Both the position numbers and the translations under genes were made by a program. Shown here in pieces: positions 35,668-44,555 of a DNA stretch of 64,000 nt (positions are counted from its first letter, which is position 1; the number at the start of each line of letters is the position of its first letter). Origin of the DNA: Mesorhizobium plurifarium (lineage in GTDB: Bacteria; Pseudomonadota; Alphaproteobacteria; Rhizobiales; Rhizobiaceae). The notes beneath the pieces are model-generated. The model was not told the DNA's origin and did not search any database. It saw only the letters and a program-made list of their open reading frames with translations. The stretch spans positions 68,057-132,056 of the forward strand of contig CCNB01000009.1 in assembly GCA_000824785.1 (NCBI GenBank), in the 5' to 3' direction.

Positions 35668-36168
35668 CTACAGCTTTGCCTTGAAGCGTTTCACCTTCCT
35701 GCTGGCGTAGTCGCCATTGCGCAGGTCCGATTTGCCGTGGCGATTCCGGAACTCATACCAGGTACCGCTCGGAGATTCGCGCTGGTAGATCACCTTGCCA
35801 GCCTGGCGATGCTCGAAGCAGCTCAAGGATGTCTTGGCGCCCCACGAGCCGTGCCAGGTTGCCCGGAAACACAGTTTGCCGTGGCCAGGCATGAACCAGA
35901 GACCCTCGCCATAGCTCTTGCCCCCCTTGGTGGACCACGCTGTAAACTGCCGCTTCTGCACCGCAAAATACGCAGCGCCGTGGTTGCCCCAGCGCCATGA
36001 GCGGTTCTTGTAGAGCTGATAGACGCCTTCATCGGAAACGACGTCGGCCTTCGCCGCCTTGGCGTCGATCCTGTTCGCTGCCTTGGCCATTGCGGCACCC
36101 TGCGGGCCGACAACAAAAACGGAGCAGACAAGCGCCGCTCCGAGAAACTTCCCCACTGCACTTTTCAC
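35668..36168 (-). CDS. DUF995 exported protein
   Basis: A 166-residue protein with a signal peptide (FLGAALVCSVFVVGPQGAAMA) and a DUF995-type core: YQLYKNRSWRWGNHGAAYF, GLWFMPGHGKLCFRATW, LSCFEH and SGTWYEFRNR. Two conserved cysteines in KLCF and SCFEH are likely a disulfide. Function unknown. A second family member lies at 44556-45161, and both sit beside polysaccharide genes. Confidence 0.75.
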   Translation of the reverse strand: MKSAVGKFLGAALVCSVFVVGPQGAAMAKAANRIDAKAAKADVVSDEGVYQLYKNRSWRWGNHGAAYFAVQKRQFTAWSTKGGKSYGEGLWFMPGHGKLCFRATWHGSWGAKTSLSCFEHRQAGKVIYQRESPSGTWYEFRNRHGKSDLRNGDYASRKVKRFKAKL

Positions 36169-36296
36169 GATTTTACTCCGCCCACTGATTTACGCATACG
36201 CTTTACCACCCGCCAAGCCAGCCCGGCGGCAATCACACTTTAACACTTTTAGCCGAAGCCCGTCCCGGTCTGGCCGGGACGAACGTGGTCGCGCCG

Positions 36297-37208
36297 TTAC
36301 GGCAGGACGTGCTGGGTTACCCGCCAGTCGGGCAGCCCATAGCCGCCCAGCCACGGCCAGACTTCCTTCTGGTTGAAGTAGACGACCGAGGTCAGGGCCG
36401 GAAACTCGGCATAGGACTTGCGCGAGTCCTCAGCCCATTTCGACACATAGTCCTGTTTTCCGACATAGCCCAGCTCGGCAACGATGACCGGCTTGTTGAA
36501 TTTCGCGACACGCTCATAGCCTGGCTTCAGCGTCTCTTCGAAGGTCCGGTCGCGGCCGACCTCGTCATTGTCCTTCTTCTGCAAGCCGAACACCGAGAGG
36601 CCAATCACATCGACATAGTTGTCTCCGGGATAGTATTTCTCCAGGCCTTCGACGCCCTTGGGCGACCACATGTATTTTGCCGCCGGCGCGGCCTTGCGGC
36701 ACACGTCCACCTCGCGCTTGTAGGCGGCGATCCAGTCCTTCGGCGCCCAGTTGGCCCAGGTGAAGCGGCCGTTCTTGTCTTCCATCTCTTGCGCCCAGCG
36801 GATGGTGACAGGGCTCTTCATTTGCCCGACAAGGCTGCAGATCGCCTGCATGTTGGCGTCGTATTTGCCGCTCAATATGCCGTCGCGCAGTTCGGGCGGC
36901 GTGATGCGCCAGTCCTTCGACCATGTCCAAGGCTCGATGGTGATCAGCAGCGAACGGCCGCGTTGCTGCGCATAGGCGTCCGCGAGCGGCAGCGTCGACA
37001 GGTCGACGTCTTCCCAAGGCAGGAACAGTTCCTCGATGGTGGCCGACTTGTCGTTGCTGAAATCGCCGTAAGGATCGTAGGAGCCGAACGCCGACGCGGC
37101 CGAGCTCGTCTTGATCGGATCCGTTCCCGTCTGCGAACCCGCCGACGCTGGCAAGGCCACGCCGATGATAAGCGCCGACACAAGCGCGGTTGCTGTGGAG
37201 AGTTTCAT
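36297..37208 (-). CDS. GH26-like secreted glycoside hydrolase
   Basis: A 303-residue protein with a signal peptide (ALIIGVALPASAG) and a TIM-barrel hydrolase domain. The acid/base Glu is in TIRWAQEMEDKNGRF and the nucleophile Glu in KPVIVAELGYVGKQDY, with YMWSPKG and SLLITIEPWTWS. This is the clan A/GH26 layout of beta-mannanases and beta-glucanases. It is divergent from the cellulose-synthase-like GT2, suggesting the hydrolase trims or releases that polymer. A stem-loop at 36261-36281 follows the stop. Confidence 0.75.
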   Translation of the reverse strand: MKLSTATALVSALIIGVALPASAGSQTGTDPIKTSSAASAFGSYDPYGDFSNDKSATIEELFLPWEDVDLSTLPLADAYAQQRGRSLLITIEPWTWSKDWRITPPELRDGILSGKYDANMQAICSLVGQMKSPVTIRWAQEMEDKNGRFTWANWAPKDWIAAYKREVDVCRKAAPAAKYMWSPKGVEGLEKYYPGDNYVDVIGLSVFGLQKKDNDEVGRDRTFEETLKPGYERVAKFNKPVIVAELGYVGKQDYVSKWAEDSRKSYAEFPALTSVVYFNQKEVWPWLGGYGLPDWRVTQHVLP

Positions 37209-37762
37209 ACCCGCCTCCCATGGGCTTCAGTGTCCCGCCGGACCTTGAAGCTTGCCACGACGTGCCGACCGGCACGCAAACCCAAATATCGGCCGCTGAG
37301 GTGAAGATGCGGGTTTTCTGAGCGACTGGGACTGGCGCGCTTCACGCTCTGCCGTCCACTATTGTTGTCTCTGTCGGCCTTATACATAGGCCTTGAGACG
37401 AGGTCGCCGCGATACTCACAAATTCGCGTCAACGTTACGATATTAACCCTTTCTCATATAAGAGCCTATGCTCGACGAGAGTCAAGCGCAATTAACCGTT
37501 ACTTAACCTTATCGCCACCGGCATGGTTAACCGGAAGGATGAGTCGCGCCGGCTCCGAACACGGAAGCGCCTAAAGACAAGCCGGCGTTGCGGCCGCGCC
37601 CCGGAAGATGAAGGGCTCGGAGGCCGTGGCTTGGTTAACCAGTTCCCAACAAGCTTGGTTAACGAAAGCCTAATTTTGTTGACTCTGCATTAGCCAAAGC
37701 TGATTCTGTAGCGGGATGAGTGCGTTCGACCGGCTTAGCCGGGCGGGCAGGGCGTGGGTAGT
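37209..37762. promoter_or_regulatory. Divergent regulatory region between GH26 and GT2, with CtrA-like site
   Basis: 554 nt with no gene. TTAA-N7-TTAA at 37492-37506 matches the full CtrA consensus. GGTTAAC occurs at 37525, 37633 and 37657, with further TTAAC at 37443. A possible GT2 promoter is TTGACT at 37679-37684. The region is notably AT-rich for this genome. Repeats and position suggest cell-cycle or other transcriptional control of the polymer locus. Confidence 0.55.
37492..37506. promoter_or_regulatory. Candidate CtrA binding site (TTAA-N7-TTAA)
   Basis: TTAACCGTTACTTAA matches the alphaproteobacterial CtrA box exactly, including the 7-nt spacing and CC/C context. It is located about 270 nt upstream of the GT2 start and about 280 nt upstream of the GH26 start. 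Confidence 0.5.
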
Positions 37763-39643
37763 ATGGGTGTATCTGGGGATGCCGGCGTCGTCGGCGGCAA
37801 AACGACGTCAATGGGCCAGGTTGGCGAGGTTTCGACCGGCCACGGCCCCAAGGGTCCTTATCTCGTGCCCGTGCTCACGCCGCGCCAGCAATCGACCTTG
37901 CGGCTGGGCCTCGCTTTCTGGTTCGTCACGCTGGCTTTCTTCTGGTCATGGTGGCTGCGACCCGAGCATATCGGCCATGTCGGGCCCTTTGCCTTAGCCA
38001 CCATCGTGCTGGCCTGGCTGACCTTGATGCCGATGTACTTCCTGCTCAACGTCCATGCCTCGAGGAAGTCGTCCAAGCTGCATACGATACCGAAGCGGTC
38101 GCGCGTCGCCATGGTGGTCACCAAGGCGCCGTCGGAGCCTTTCGCCGTGGTGCAGCGCACGTTGGAAGCGATGCTGGCGCAGGACTATCCGCACGACACC
38201 TGGCTTGCCGACGAGGATCCGACCGAGGCGACGGTTCGCTGGTGCGACGCGCATGGCGTGCTGATTTCAACCAGGCGCGGCCGCGAAGACTATCACCGCA
38301 AGACCTGGCCGCGCCGGACCCGCTGCAAGGAAGGCAACCTGGCTTTTTTCTATGATCAGTACGGCTATGAACGCTACGACTTCGTCGCTCAGATGGATGC
38401 CGACCATGTGCCGTCGCCGACCTATCTGAGGGAAATCCTCTATCCCTTCGCCGACCCCGGCGTCGGATATGTCTCGGCGCCCAGCATCTGCGACAACAAT
38501 GCCGACCAGAGCTGGGCGGCCCGTGGCCGCCTGTTCCCGGAGGGCATGTTCCACGGCCCCTTGCAGTCCGGGCACACAGGTGGGGGCGCGCCGCTCTGCA
38601 TCGGTTCGCATTACGCCGTCAGGACGCGGGCGCTGCGCGAGGCCGGTGGCCTTGGTCCGGAACTGGCCGAGGATCATTCGACCTCGATGCTGATCAACGC
38701 TGCCGGCTGGCGCGGCGTGCACGCCATCGACGCCATCGCCAACGGAGATGGCCCGCAGACCTTTGCCGATCTCGTCACCCAGGAATTCCAGTGGTCGCGC
38801 AGCCTGGTGACGATCCTGCTCGAATACACGCCGAAATACTTCGCCAGGCTGACGCCGCGGCTGAAGTTCCAGTTCCTGTTCTGCCAGCTCTGGTATCCGC
38901 TGTTCGCGGTCTTTGCGCTGATGATGTATGCGATGCCGATCTATGCGCTGTTCACGGGACGCAACTTTGCCAACGTCATGTATGCCGAGTTTGTCTTCTA
39001 CTATCTGCCGAATTCGGTGGCGCTGGTCGGGCTGGTGATCATGCTCAAGGCCTTCGGCCTGTCGCGGCCGATGACGGCGAAGACACTGAGCTGGGAAGGC
39101 ACGCTGTTCCTCTTCTTCGCGCGTTGGCCCTGGGTGCTGTGGGGAACGCTGTCGGCGCTTCGCGACTATGTAACGAAATCCTTCGTCGACTTTCGGGTCA
39201 CGCCGAAGGGTAGCGGCCCTAAGCATCTTCTGCCGGCGCGCGCCTTCGCGCCTTATGTCGTGCTGGCGATTGGCGCGGCTCTGCCGGTACTGCTGGTCAA
39301 GCATCCGTTCGACGCCACAGGCTTCTACTGGTTCGCCACCTTCAACGCTTTCCTTTATGGCCTTCTTGTCGTGGTGATCATTGCCAGGCATGTCCGCGAG
39401 AACAGGATTTCACTGCGCGCCAACGCCGCGAAATTCGCCCTGCATGCTTCTCTCGCGCTGGTCGCGCTAGGCGTCCCGATCGCAGGTTTCTACGATCGCG
39501 GGCTCGAGGGTATCTACGGGCTGCAGCAGGGGGCCGGCGGTTTTCGCATCGTCCGGATCGCCTATGTGATTTCCGGCGCCGGCATGGGCGACATCGGCTC
39601 GCGCAAATTCTATTTCGACCCCGGCTGGGAAGTGCCGCGCTGA
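37763..39643 (+). CDS. Cellulose-synthase-like processive GT2 glycosyltransferase
   Basis: A 626-residue membrane protein. Two N-terminal helices (to about 85) are followed by a cytosolic GT-A domain: TWLADEDPTEATV, the DxD in VAQMDADHVPSPT, the catalytic Asp in LAEDHSTSML and the acceptor-binding QEFQWSRSL (QxxRW-like). Five or more membrane helices follow. This is the D,D,D,Q(Q/R)xRW pattern of processive beta-glycan synthases, but there is no PilZ domain or BcsB partner nearby. Start is probably ATG 37763; GTG 37754 is the alternative. Divergent from the GH26 hydrolase. Confidence 0.85.
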   Translation: MGVSGDAGVVGGKTTSMGQVGEVSTGHGPKGPYLVPVLTPRQQSTLRLGLAFWFVTLAFFWSWWLRPEHIGHVGPFALATIVLAWLTLMPMYFLLNVHASRKSSKLHTIPKRSRVAMVVTKAPSEPFAVVQRTLEAMLAQDYPHDTWLADEDPTEATVRWCDAHGVLISTRRGREDYHRKTWPRRTRCKEGNLAFFYDQYGYERYDFVAQMDADHVPSPTYLREILYPFADPGVGYVSAPSICDNNADQSWAARGRLFPEGMFHGPLQSGHTGGGAPLCIGSHYAVRTRALREAGGLGPELAEDHSTSMLINAAGWRGVHAIDAIANGDGPQTFADLVTQEFQWSRSLVTILLEYTPKYFARLTPRLKFQFLFCQLWYPLFAVFALMMYAMPIYALFTGRNFANVMYAEFVFYYLPNSVALVGLVIMLKAFGLSRPMTAKTLSWEGTLFLFFARWPWVLWGTLSALRDYVTKSFVDFRVTPKGSGPKHLLPARAFAPYVVLAIGAALPVLLVKHPFDATGFYWFATFNAFLYGLLVVVIIARHVRENRISLRANAAKFALHASLALVALGVPIAGFYDRGLEGIYGLQQGAGGFRIVRIAYVISGAGMGDIGSRKFYFDPGWEVPR

Positions 39644-39909
39644 GCTGAGCGCGTGTGAGAGGCCGTTTGCTCGCATGGTGAGGCCGCTGCCTCATCACGG
39701 CACTCCCGAAAGAAGATCAAATTTTAATAGTAATCGATCGAGTCGCGAAAGATCGCGCTCATCATCTCGTTTGCACGAATTTTAATAAGTCCCCTCTAAT
39801 ATTAAGCCACGATATGAATGGCGACGAGCCGTTCACGCGGCGCGGAAGCCAAGGAAAGAGAAAATATATCCGCGCAAAAACAAGGCGTATTTCGTGGCAG
39901 GGGACGACA

Positions 39910-40314
39910 ATGAACGATTTCATGAATGAAGCAGCGGCTGTCGGTAAGAGATATGCTTGCGCCATTGCCGCGATTGCACTGGCCTCGGTCGTGTCTGGCT
40001 GCCAGAGCATGGACACGACGAAGACCAGCTCGATCGGCACCATGCCGGCAGCCCACACCACTACAAAGAAGGTGCAATACGTCAAGAAGCATCGGCTGCA
40101 TCGCGTTCACCGAAAGCCGCTGACGCAAATGTCCAGTGTGACGCGCGTCAGGGGAGAGGCCTATGCCGCCTTCGTACGGTCGCAGCCTGTTCGCGTGCCG
40201 CGGCCCGTCAGGATTTCCTACAGCGTGGGCGGCGTCGGTCCGCTGCTTGGCCACTCGCCGTGGATTTGCGGCCCGAGTGGTTTCGGTCAGCGCTCGGCTT
40301 GTAGGGCGCGCTAG
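39910..40314 (+). CDS. Small lipoprotein with CGPSGFGQ C-terminal motif
   Basis: A 134-residue protein: a type II signal peptide with lipobox VVSGC (Cys32), a basic Lys/His/Arg-rich middle (TTTKKVQYVKKHRLHRVHRK) and a C-terminus WICGPSGFGQRSACRAR. No database family is recognised. The same terminal motif is seen in the lipoprotein at 47945-48298. AGGGGA lies upstream of ATG 39910. Positioned between the GT2 and the Arn-like operon, so possibly part of the polysaccharide export or envelope set. Confidence 0.65.
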   Translation: MNDFMNEAAAVGKRYACAIAAIALASVVSGCQSMDTTKTSSIGTMPAAHTTTKKVQYVKKHRLHRVHRKPLTQMSSVTRVRGEAYAAFVRSQPVRVPRPVRISYSVGGVGPLLGHSPWICGPSGFGQRSACRAR

Positions 40315-40315
40315 C

Positions 40316-40425
40316 TAGAGCATGTCTCCCGAAGGTGGTAACCGGTTTCGGGACAAAGACATGCGCAAAATCAAAAGCCTAAAGCGCATGGAGCGAATCT
40401 GAAAGATCGCGACGCGCTTAAGATA
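40316..40425. repeat. Rhizobial intergenic palindromic element
   Basis: Nested inverted repeats: GCATGTC (40320-40326) with GACATGC (40358-40364), and TCCCGAA (40327-40333) with TTCGGGA (40347-40353). A conserved-looking tail follows (AAAGCGCATGGAGCGAATC and on to GATCGCGACGCGCTT). I recognise near-identical sequences as a common interspersed repeat in Mesorhizobium and relatives; copy number here is not checkable. Confidence 0.7.
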
Positions 40426-40545
40426 AGCGCTATCGCCGGGGGCTTGACCACGGGAGCAAGGGGAGGGACGCACGCCGTCGGCGGACCGCCTCTTGCCTTC
40501 CGGTCGCCCGCGTGTCGCGGTGTTGGTCGACCGGCCGCCTCGGGA

Positions 40546-41631
40546 CTACTTGCGGCGCGGCTTCGCCTTTTCGCTCGCCGGCTTGCTCGGCCAGTGCCAG
40601 CCGTCGCCTTCGCCATGCGCGGGCTGTGGCCGCGCCACATAGGCGAGCGCGCCGTTGGCCTCCAGATAGACGCGCGACAGCATCTCGGCGAGCACGCCCG
40701 ACGTCACAGCCTGCAGTCCGGCGATCACCAGGAAGAAGCCGGTGATCAGCATCGGCCTCGTGCCGATATCCTGCCCCCAGAAAACCTTGATCGCGAACAG
40801 ATAGGCCAGGATCAGCGAGCCGAGCACGCCGAGCACGATGCCGATGCCGCCGAAGAAATGGCCGGGCCGTGTGCGATAGCGCAGGAAGAAGAACATGAAG
40901 ACGAGGTCCAGCACCACGCGGAAGGTGCGCGAGATGCCGTATTTCGATTGGCCGTGGATACGGGCGTGATGCGTCACCACCTCCTGGGCGATGCGGCGCG
41001 GCGTCGTCACGGTCGCGAGCCACGCCGGGATGAAGCGGTGCATCTCGCCATAGAGCCGGACGCTGCGGATGACGCTGCCGCGGAACACTTTCAGGCTGCA
41101 GCCATAATCCTTGAGCTTGACGCCGGTGACGCGCGCGATCAGCCTGTTGGCGATGCGCGAGGGCAGGCGGCGCAACCAGAACCCTTCCTTGCGGTCCTTG
41201 CGCCAGCCGGCAACGAGGTCGAGATCCTCGGTCAGCAGGCGATAGACCATGCGTGGGATATCGAAAGGGTCATTCTGCAGGTCGCCGTCGAGCGTCGCGA
41301 TGACGTCGCCGCGCGCGGCGTCGAGACCGGCTTGCATGGCCGCGGTCTGTTTGTAGTTGCGCACCAGCTCCACGCCGTGCACATGCGGCCCGTATTGAAC
41401 CGCCAGCCGGCGGATCTCGGCGGGCGTGGCGTCGGTGCTGCCGTCGTCGACCAGAACCACTTCCCAGGGCTGGCTGTAGTTCTCCATCGCCTGATGGATG
41501 CGCACCAGCAGCGGCTCGACATTGTCGGCCTCGTTGTACATTGGAATGACGATGGAGAGCTTGTGCTCGGGCATGACGGCGCCCTCGGGCAGTCCCGATG
41601 CGGGGATGGGAAGCACGTTCATGGCGGTCAT
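40546..41631 (-). CDS. Polyprenyl-phosphate GT2 glycosyltransferase (ArnC/DPM1-like)
   Basis: A 361-residue enzyme with LSIVIPMYNEADNVEPLL, VVLVDDGSTDAT, DGDLQNDP (DxD) and RMVYRLL, then two C-terminal membrane helices. It likely charges a polyprenyl phosphate with a sugar for use by the adjacent GT39. ATG 41631 overlaps the stop of the upstream flippase-like gene (ATGA), so the earlier open frame to 41721 is not used. Last of a three-gene operon. Confidence 0.85.
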   Translation of the reverse strand: MTAMNVLPIPASGLPEGAVMPEHKLSIVIPMYNEADNVEPLLVRIHQAMENYSQPWEVVLVDDGSTDATPAEIRRLAVQYGPHVHGVELVRNYKQTAAMQAGLDAARGDVIATLDGDLQNDPFDIPRMVYRLLTEDLDLVAGWRKDRKEGFWLRRLPSRIANRLIARVTGVKLKDYGCSLKVFRGSVIRSVRLYGEMHRFIPAWLATVTTPRRIAQEVVTHHARIHGQSKYGISRTFRVVLDLVFMFFFLRYRTRPGHFFGGIGIVLGVLGSLILAYLFAIKVFWGQDIGTRPMLITGFFLVIAGLQAVTSGVLAEMLSRVYLEANGALAYVARPQPAHGEGDGWHWPSKPASEKAKPRRK

Positions 41632-42602
41632 TTCCTTGCCGGTCCCGCCGCCGGAGTTTCGGGCAGCGTCGATTTCGAGGGGAACAGCCAGGCGATCGCG
41701 CCGGTTGCGACCGCCGAGCACAAGATGAAGAGATGCAGCGCCAGCGCCGCCTGCAGGCCGTCCTTCATGGCGATGCCGGAATAGAGCAGCGCGGCGGCCG
41801 CGCCCGCCTCATACGTGCCGAAGCCCGCGACGCCCTGCACCGGCAGGATGGCGGCGGCCTCCGCGCCGACAGCGCCCGGAAAGGCGGTCTGGAACGAGGT
41901 GTTGAGCAGCATGGCGAGCAGCCAGCCCTGCACGCCGAGCTTCAGCGCCCAGTTGGCGATCGTCCACCACCAGCCATAGCGCGACCGTCCCGTCGCTTCC
42001 GTGAAGATGTCGCGCAATTTTCCGAGCTTCGAGACGATCCTGCCGCCGGCCGTCCAGTTGTGCGGCGCGCGCGCCCAGCGCGGCAGGTACCATGCGGCGG
42101 CGATCAGCGCCGCGATGCCGGCGGCCCTCAGCGCCGGATGCAAACCCGGCCACACCAGGCAAGCCAGCACGCCGACGACGAAAGCATCCTGCAGCCTGAA
42201 CCACAGCAGCGAAGCGCTGGCGCGCACGATCGAGACGCCGAACACCTGGCGCAACAGGATCGGGAAGGCCGTCTCGCCGCCACGGAACGGCACGATGTTG
42301 ATCATGGCATTGTGGATCAGGATGACGCGCAGCGTGGCGCCGAAGCGGCCGTTCACATCGTCGCGGAATTCGTCGCAGACGCGCAGCGCCCGGAGCACAT
42401 AGGTGACGAACAGCGCCGCCGCGACCGCCACGAAAGCGCCGGGCGTGATGGAGGCGAAGGCATCGCCGACCATCTTCCAGCGTTGGTCGCTGGCAAGCCA
42501 TGCCAGCAGCGCCAGAGTGACGACTATCGATATCGCTCTCTTCAACCAATTCTCCGATGGCGCCACCGCCGCGTCGGAGCGGCTTATCCGGTGGTTCGAC
42601 AA
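41628..42602 (-). CDS. Lysylphosphatidylglycerol-synthase TM-region (UPF0104/AglD-like) membrane protein
   Basis: A 324-residue polytopic protein with INIVPFRGGETAFPILLRQ and the glycine-rich GVAGFGTYEAG motif near the C-terminus, typical of the MprF-flippase/AglD family. It sits between GT39 and GT2 genes, an arrangement suggesting lipid-linked sugar handling or flipping. Overlaps the downstream GT2 by 4 nt. Confidence 0.75.
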   Translation of the reverse strand: MSNHRISRSDAAVAPSENWLKRAISIVVTLALLAWLASDQRWKMVGDAFASITPGAFVAVAAALFVTYVLRALRVCDEFRDDVNGRFGATLRVILIHNAMINIVPFRGGETAFPILLRQVFGVSIVRASASLLWFRLQDAFVVGVLACLVWPGLHPALRAAGIAALIAAAWYLPRWARAPHNWTAGGRIVSKLGKLRDIFTEATGRSRYGWWWTIANWALKLGVQGWLLAMLLNTSFQTAFPGAVGAEAAAILPVQGVAGFGTYEAGAAAALLYSGIAMKDGLQAALALHLFILCSAVATGAIAWLFPSKSTLPETPAAGPARK

Positions 42603-42655
42603 TTCACGCCTTCATCCGCGGATCGCTTCGCCGGCGCGCCTCGAACGGCGGGCCG

Positions 42656-44266
42656 TCACGGGCGGGTGATCCTATAGACCAGCATCGTATCCGAATCCAC
42701 AAGCTTGGTCGCGGTCTTGTCGAGGTGGTCGATCACCCCGTCATGATGTTTCATGAACTGCCGGTCCTGTTTGTCGGCGGCGTTCTTGGCCGCGCCGAAA
42801 TAATCCGCGCCCTGCGCCCGTAAGTCCTCGAGCTGCGCGATCGCGGTGGCATCGTCCTCGACGAATTTCGACCATTCGACGTCGCCGCCTCCGGGCGGAA
42901 ACACCCAGCCGCGCGCCCGGCTGTAGTAGACCGCGACCGGATCGCCGGCCTCCGGCGCGATGGCGACGACAAGCTCGCCCGGCTGGGCGACCCGCGCCAG
43001 CTGCTCGCCGAGCAGCTTGCCGTTCATGGCGATTGGCGCCTTCATCGTCTTGAGCAGCGGAAAGGTGGAGAGCGTGAGCGCCAGCGCCGCGATGAACACC
43101 GAGCGCAGCATCACAGCCGGCGCGAGAACTGGTCCGGTGCCGAGCGTCGCCAGCACGAGCGCGCCGCGGCCGCAGAACATCGCCAGCGGCACGTGGAAGA
43201 TATGGTAGTTCCACGGATTGCTGGTGATCTCGCGCGCCGCCGCGACATAGACCACCGCCGCTGCCGCGAGCCAGGCATAGGGAACGGCAGGCAGCGTCCG
43301 CTCGCCGCTTGCGGCGGGCTTCGGCGGCATCCAGAAGCCAATGGCGATGAGGATCATTAACGGATAGCCGTAGAACCACCAGACCGACGTGTTCCAGACC
43401 GATTTGAGGTAGAAACTGTTCTTGAAGAACGTCCAGAAGCCGGAATCCCAGATATAGCCGGAGCCGGCCACGTGGTAGGGCGGGTAGCTGCGGCCGAGAT
43501 AGATGGCCCAGCCGAAATAGGCGGTGATGACCACCAGGCTGATCAGTCCGCTGAGCAGAACCCGCGCGGCCTGCCTGTAGCGCCGTTGGAGGATCCAGCA
43601 GACCGTCAGGTAGAAGATGACGGCGCCCGCGGCGAGCCCCGGCGGCTTGGCCAGCGCGCCAAGCGTGAAGCTCAGTGTCGCCAGCGGCAGCAGCCACGGT
43701 TTGCCGCCTGCCCAGTATTTCGCGAACAGCCACACGCCGAGCGTCACCAGCGCCAGCATCGATGGATCGGGCAGGAACGAACTGTCGATCATCGCCGTCC
43801 CCGGCATCAGCGCATAGGCAAGGGCTGCCGCATGCGCATGCACCTCGTCCCAACAGAGCGCGGTCAACCTGTGCAGCGAAAACACCGTCACCATGCCGAA
43901 CAGCGCGGCGACCATGCGGCCGAACCAGTCGTGCCAGCCGAAGAGTTGGTAGAGCAGCGCGGCGGAATAGCTGACGATCTGGAATTCCCGGCCCTGGTAG
44001 CTGGGTCCCGGGCCGGTCCAGCTGACCTCGGGAAAAAAGATGTTCCAGCTATGCTGCTGGAAATTGTCGGCCATCATCGCGGTGCTTGTCTCGCGCCAGC
44101 TGAAGGCGTCGACCAGTGGCTGGGTGATGTTGTGAAAACGCGCGATGGCGGCAACCAGCAAGATCGCCAGCAGGATTGCGGTGTGGATGCGTGCTGCGCC
44201 GACAGCCCGGCGCATGCCGGCAAACGCCGCGCCTTGCAACTCGGTCGTTCCTGCGCTGTCTAACAT
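42656..44266 (-). CDS. GT39 family (ArnT/PMT-like) membrane glycosyltransferase
   Basis: A 536-residue protein with about ten membrane helices. Its first periplasmic loop carries a DAFSWRETSTAMMADNF acidic motif, as in ArnT-type enzymes that use polyprenyl-phosphate sugars, followed by FGRMVAALFGMVTVFSLHRL. It would transfer a sugar to lipid A or another envelope acceptor. ATG 44266 is chosen (MLDSAGTTELQG) with a G-rich site upstream. First gene of the GT39-flippase-GT2 operon. Acceptor unknown. Confidence 0.8.
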   Translation of the reverse strand: MLDSAGTTELQGAAFAGMRRAVGAARIHTAILLAILLVAAIARFHNITQPLVDAFSWRETSTAMMADNFQQHSWNIFFPEVSWTGPGPSYQGREFQIVSYSAALLYQLFGWHDWFGRMVAALFGMVTVFSLHRLTALCWDEVHAHAAALAYALMPGTAMIDSSFLPDPSMLALVTLGVWLFAKYWAGGKPWLLPLATLSFTLGALAKPPGLAAGAVIFYLTVCWILQRRYRQAARVLLSGLISLVVITAYFGWAIYLGRSYPPYHVAGSGYIWDSGFWTFFKNSFYLKSVWNTSVWWFYGYPLMILIAIGFWMPPKPAASGERTLPAVPYAWLAAAAVVYVAAAREITSNPWNYHIFHVPLAMFCGRGALVLATLGTGPVLAPAVMLRSVFIAALALTLSTFPLLKTMKAPIAMNGKLLGEQLARVAQPGELVVAIAPEAGDPVAVYYSRARGWVFPPGGGDVEWSKFVEDDATAIAQLEDLRAQGADYFGAAKNAADKQDRQFMKHHDGVIDHLDKTATKLVDSDTMLVYRITRP

Positions 44267-44392
44267 GTGGAGCAGCCCCCCGCCGAAGCTATTCTGGCGA
44301 CATCCAATCGCCAAACAAGGTCAGACTATCACAACATTGTAATATCTCTGGTTAACTAACGGCTTGTAGTGATCACTTGAGCCTCGATTCAG

Positions 44393-44422
44393 TTGACATC
44401 GCAACACCCGCGGCTGTTAATA
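44393..44422 (+). promoter_or_regulatory. Candidate sigma70 promoter of the second DUF995 gene
   Basis: TTGACA (44393-44398) with an 18-nt spacer to TTAATA (44417-44422), located 134 nt before ATG 44556 in a 289-nt intergenic stretch. A GGTTAAC word lies upstream at 44350. Spacing is one over optimal. Confidence 0.4.
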
Positions 44423-44555
44423 GTCTCAACGGCGCTGCGCCGCCATCGGGCCGATAGGCCCGGGCATCGTGACGGCTCGCGGAAAGCCCGAAGAAACATC
44501 TTCCAGATCATGGTTCATCGGCCCCGCTGTATCGGGGTCGAAAGGGGGGATCGAT

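Noticed and set aside
36261..36281. CGTCCCGG/CCGGGACG stem as GH26 terminator
   Set aside because: Stem is good but no U tract follows on the minus strand; kept only as a note.
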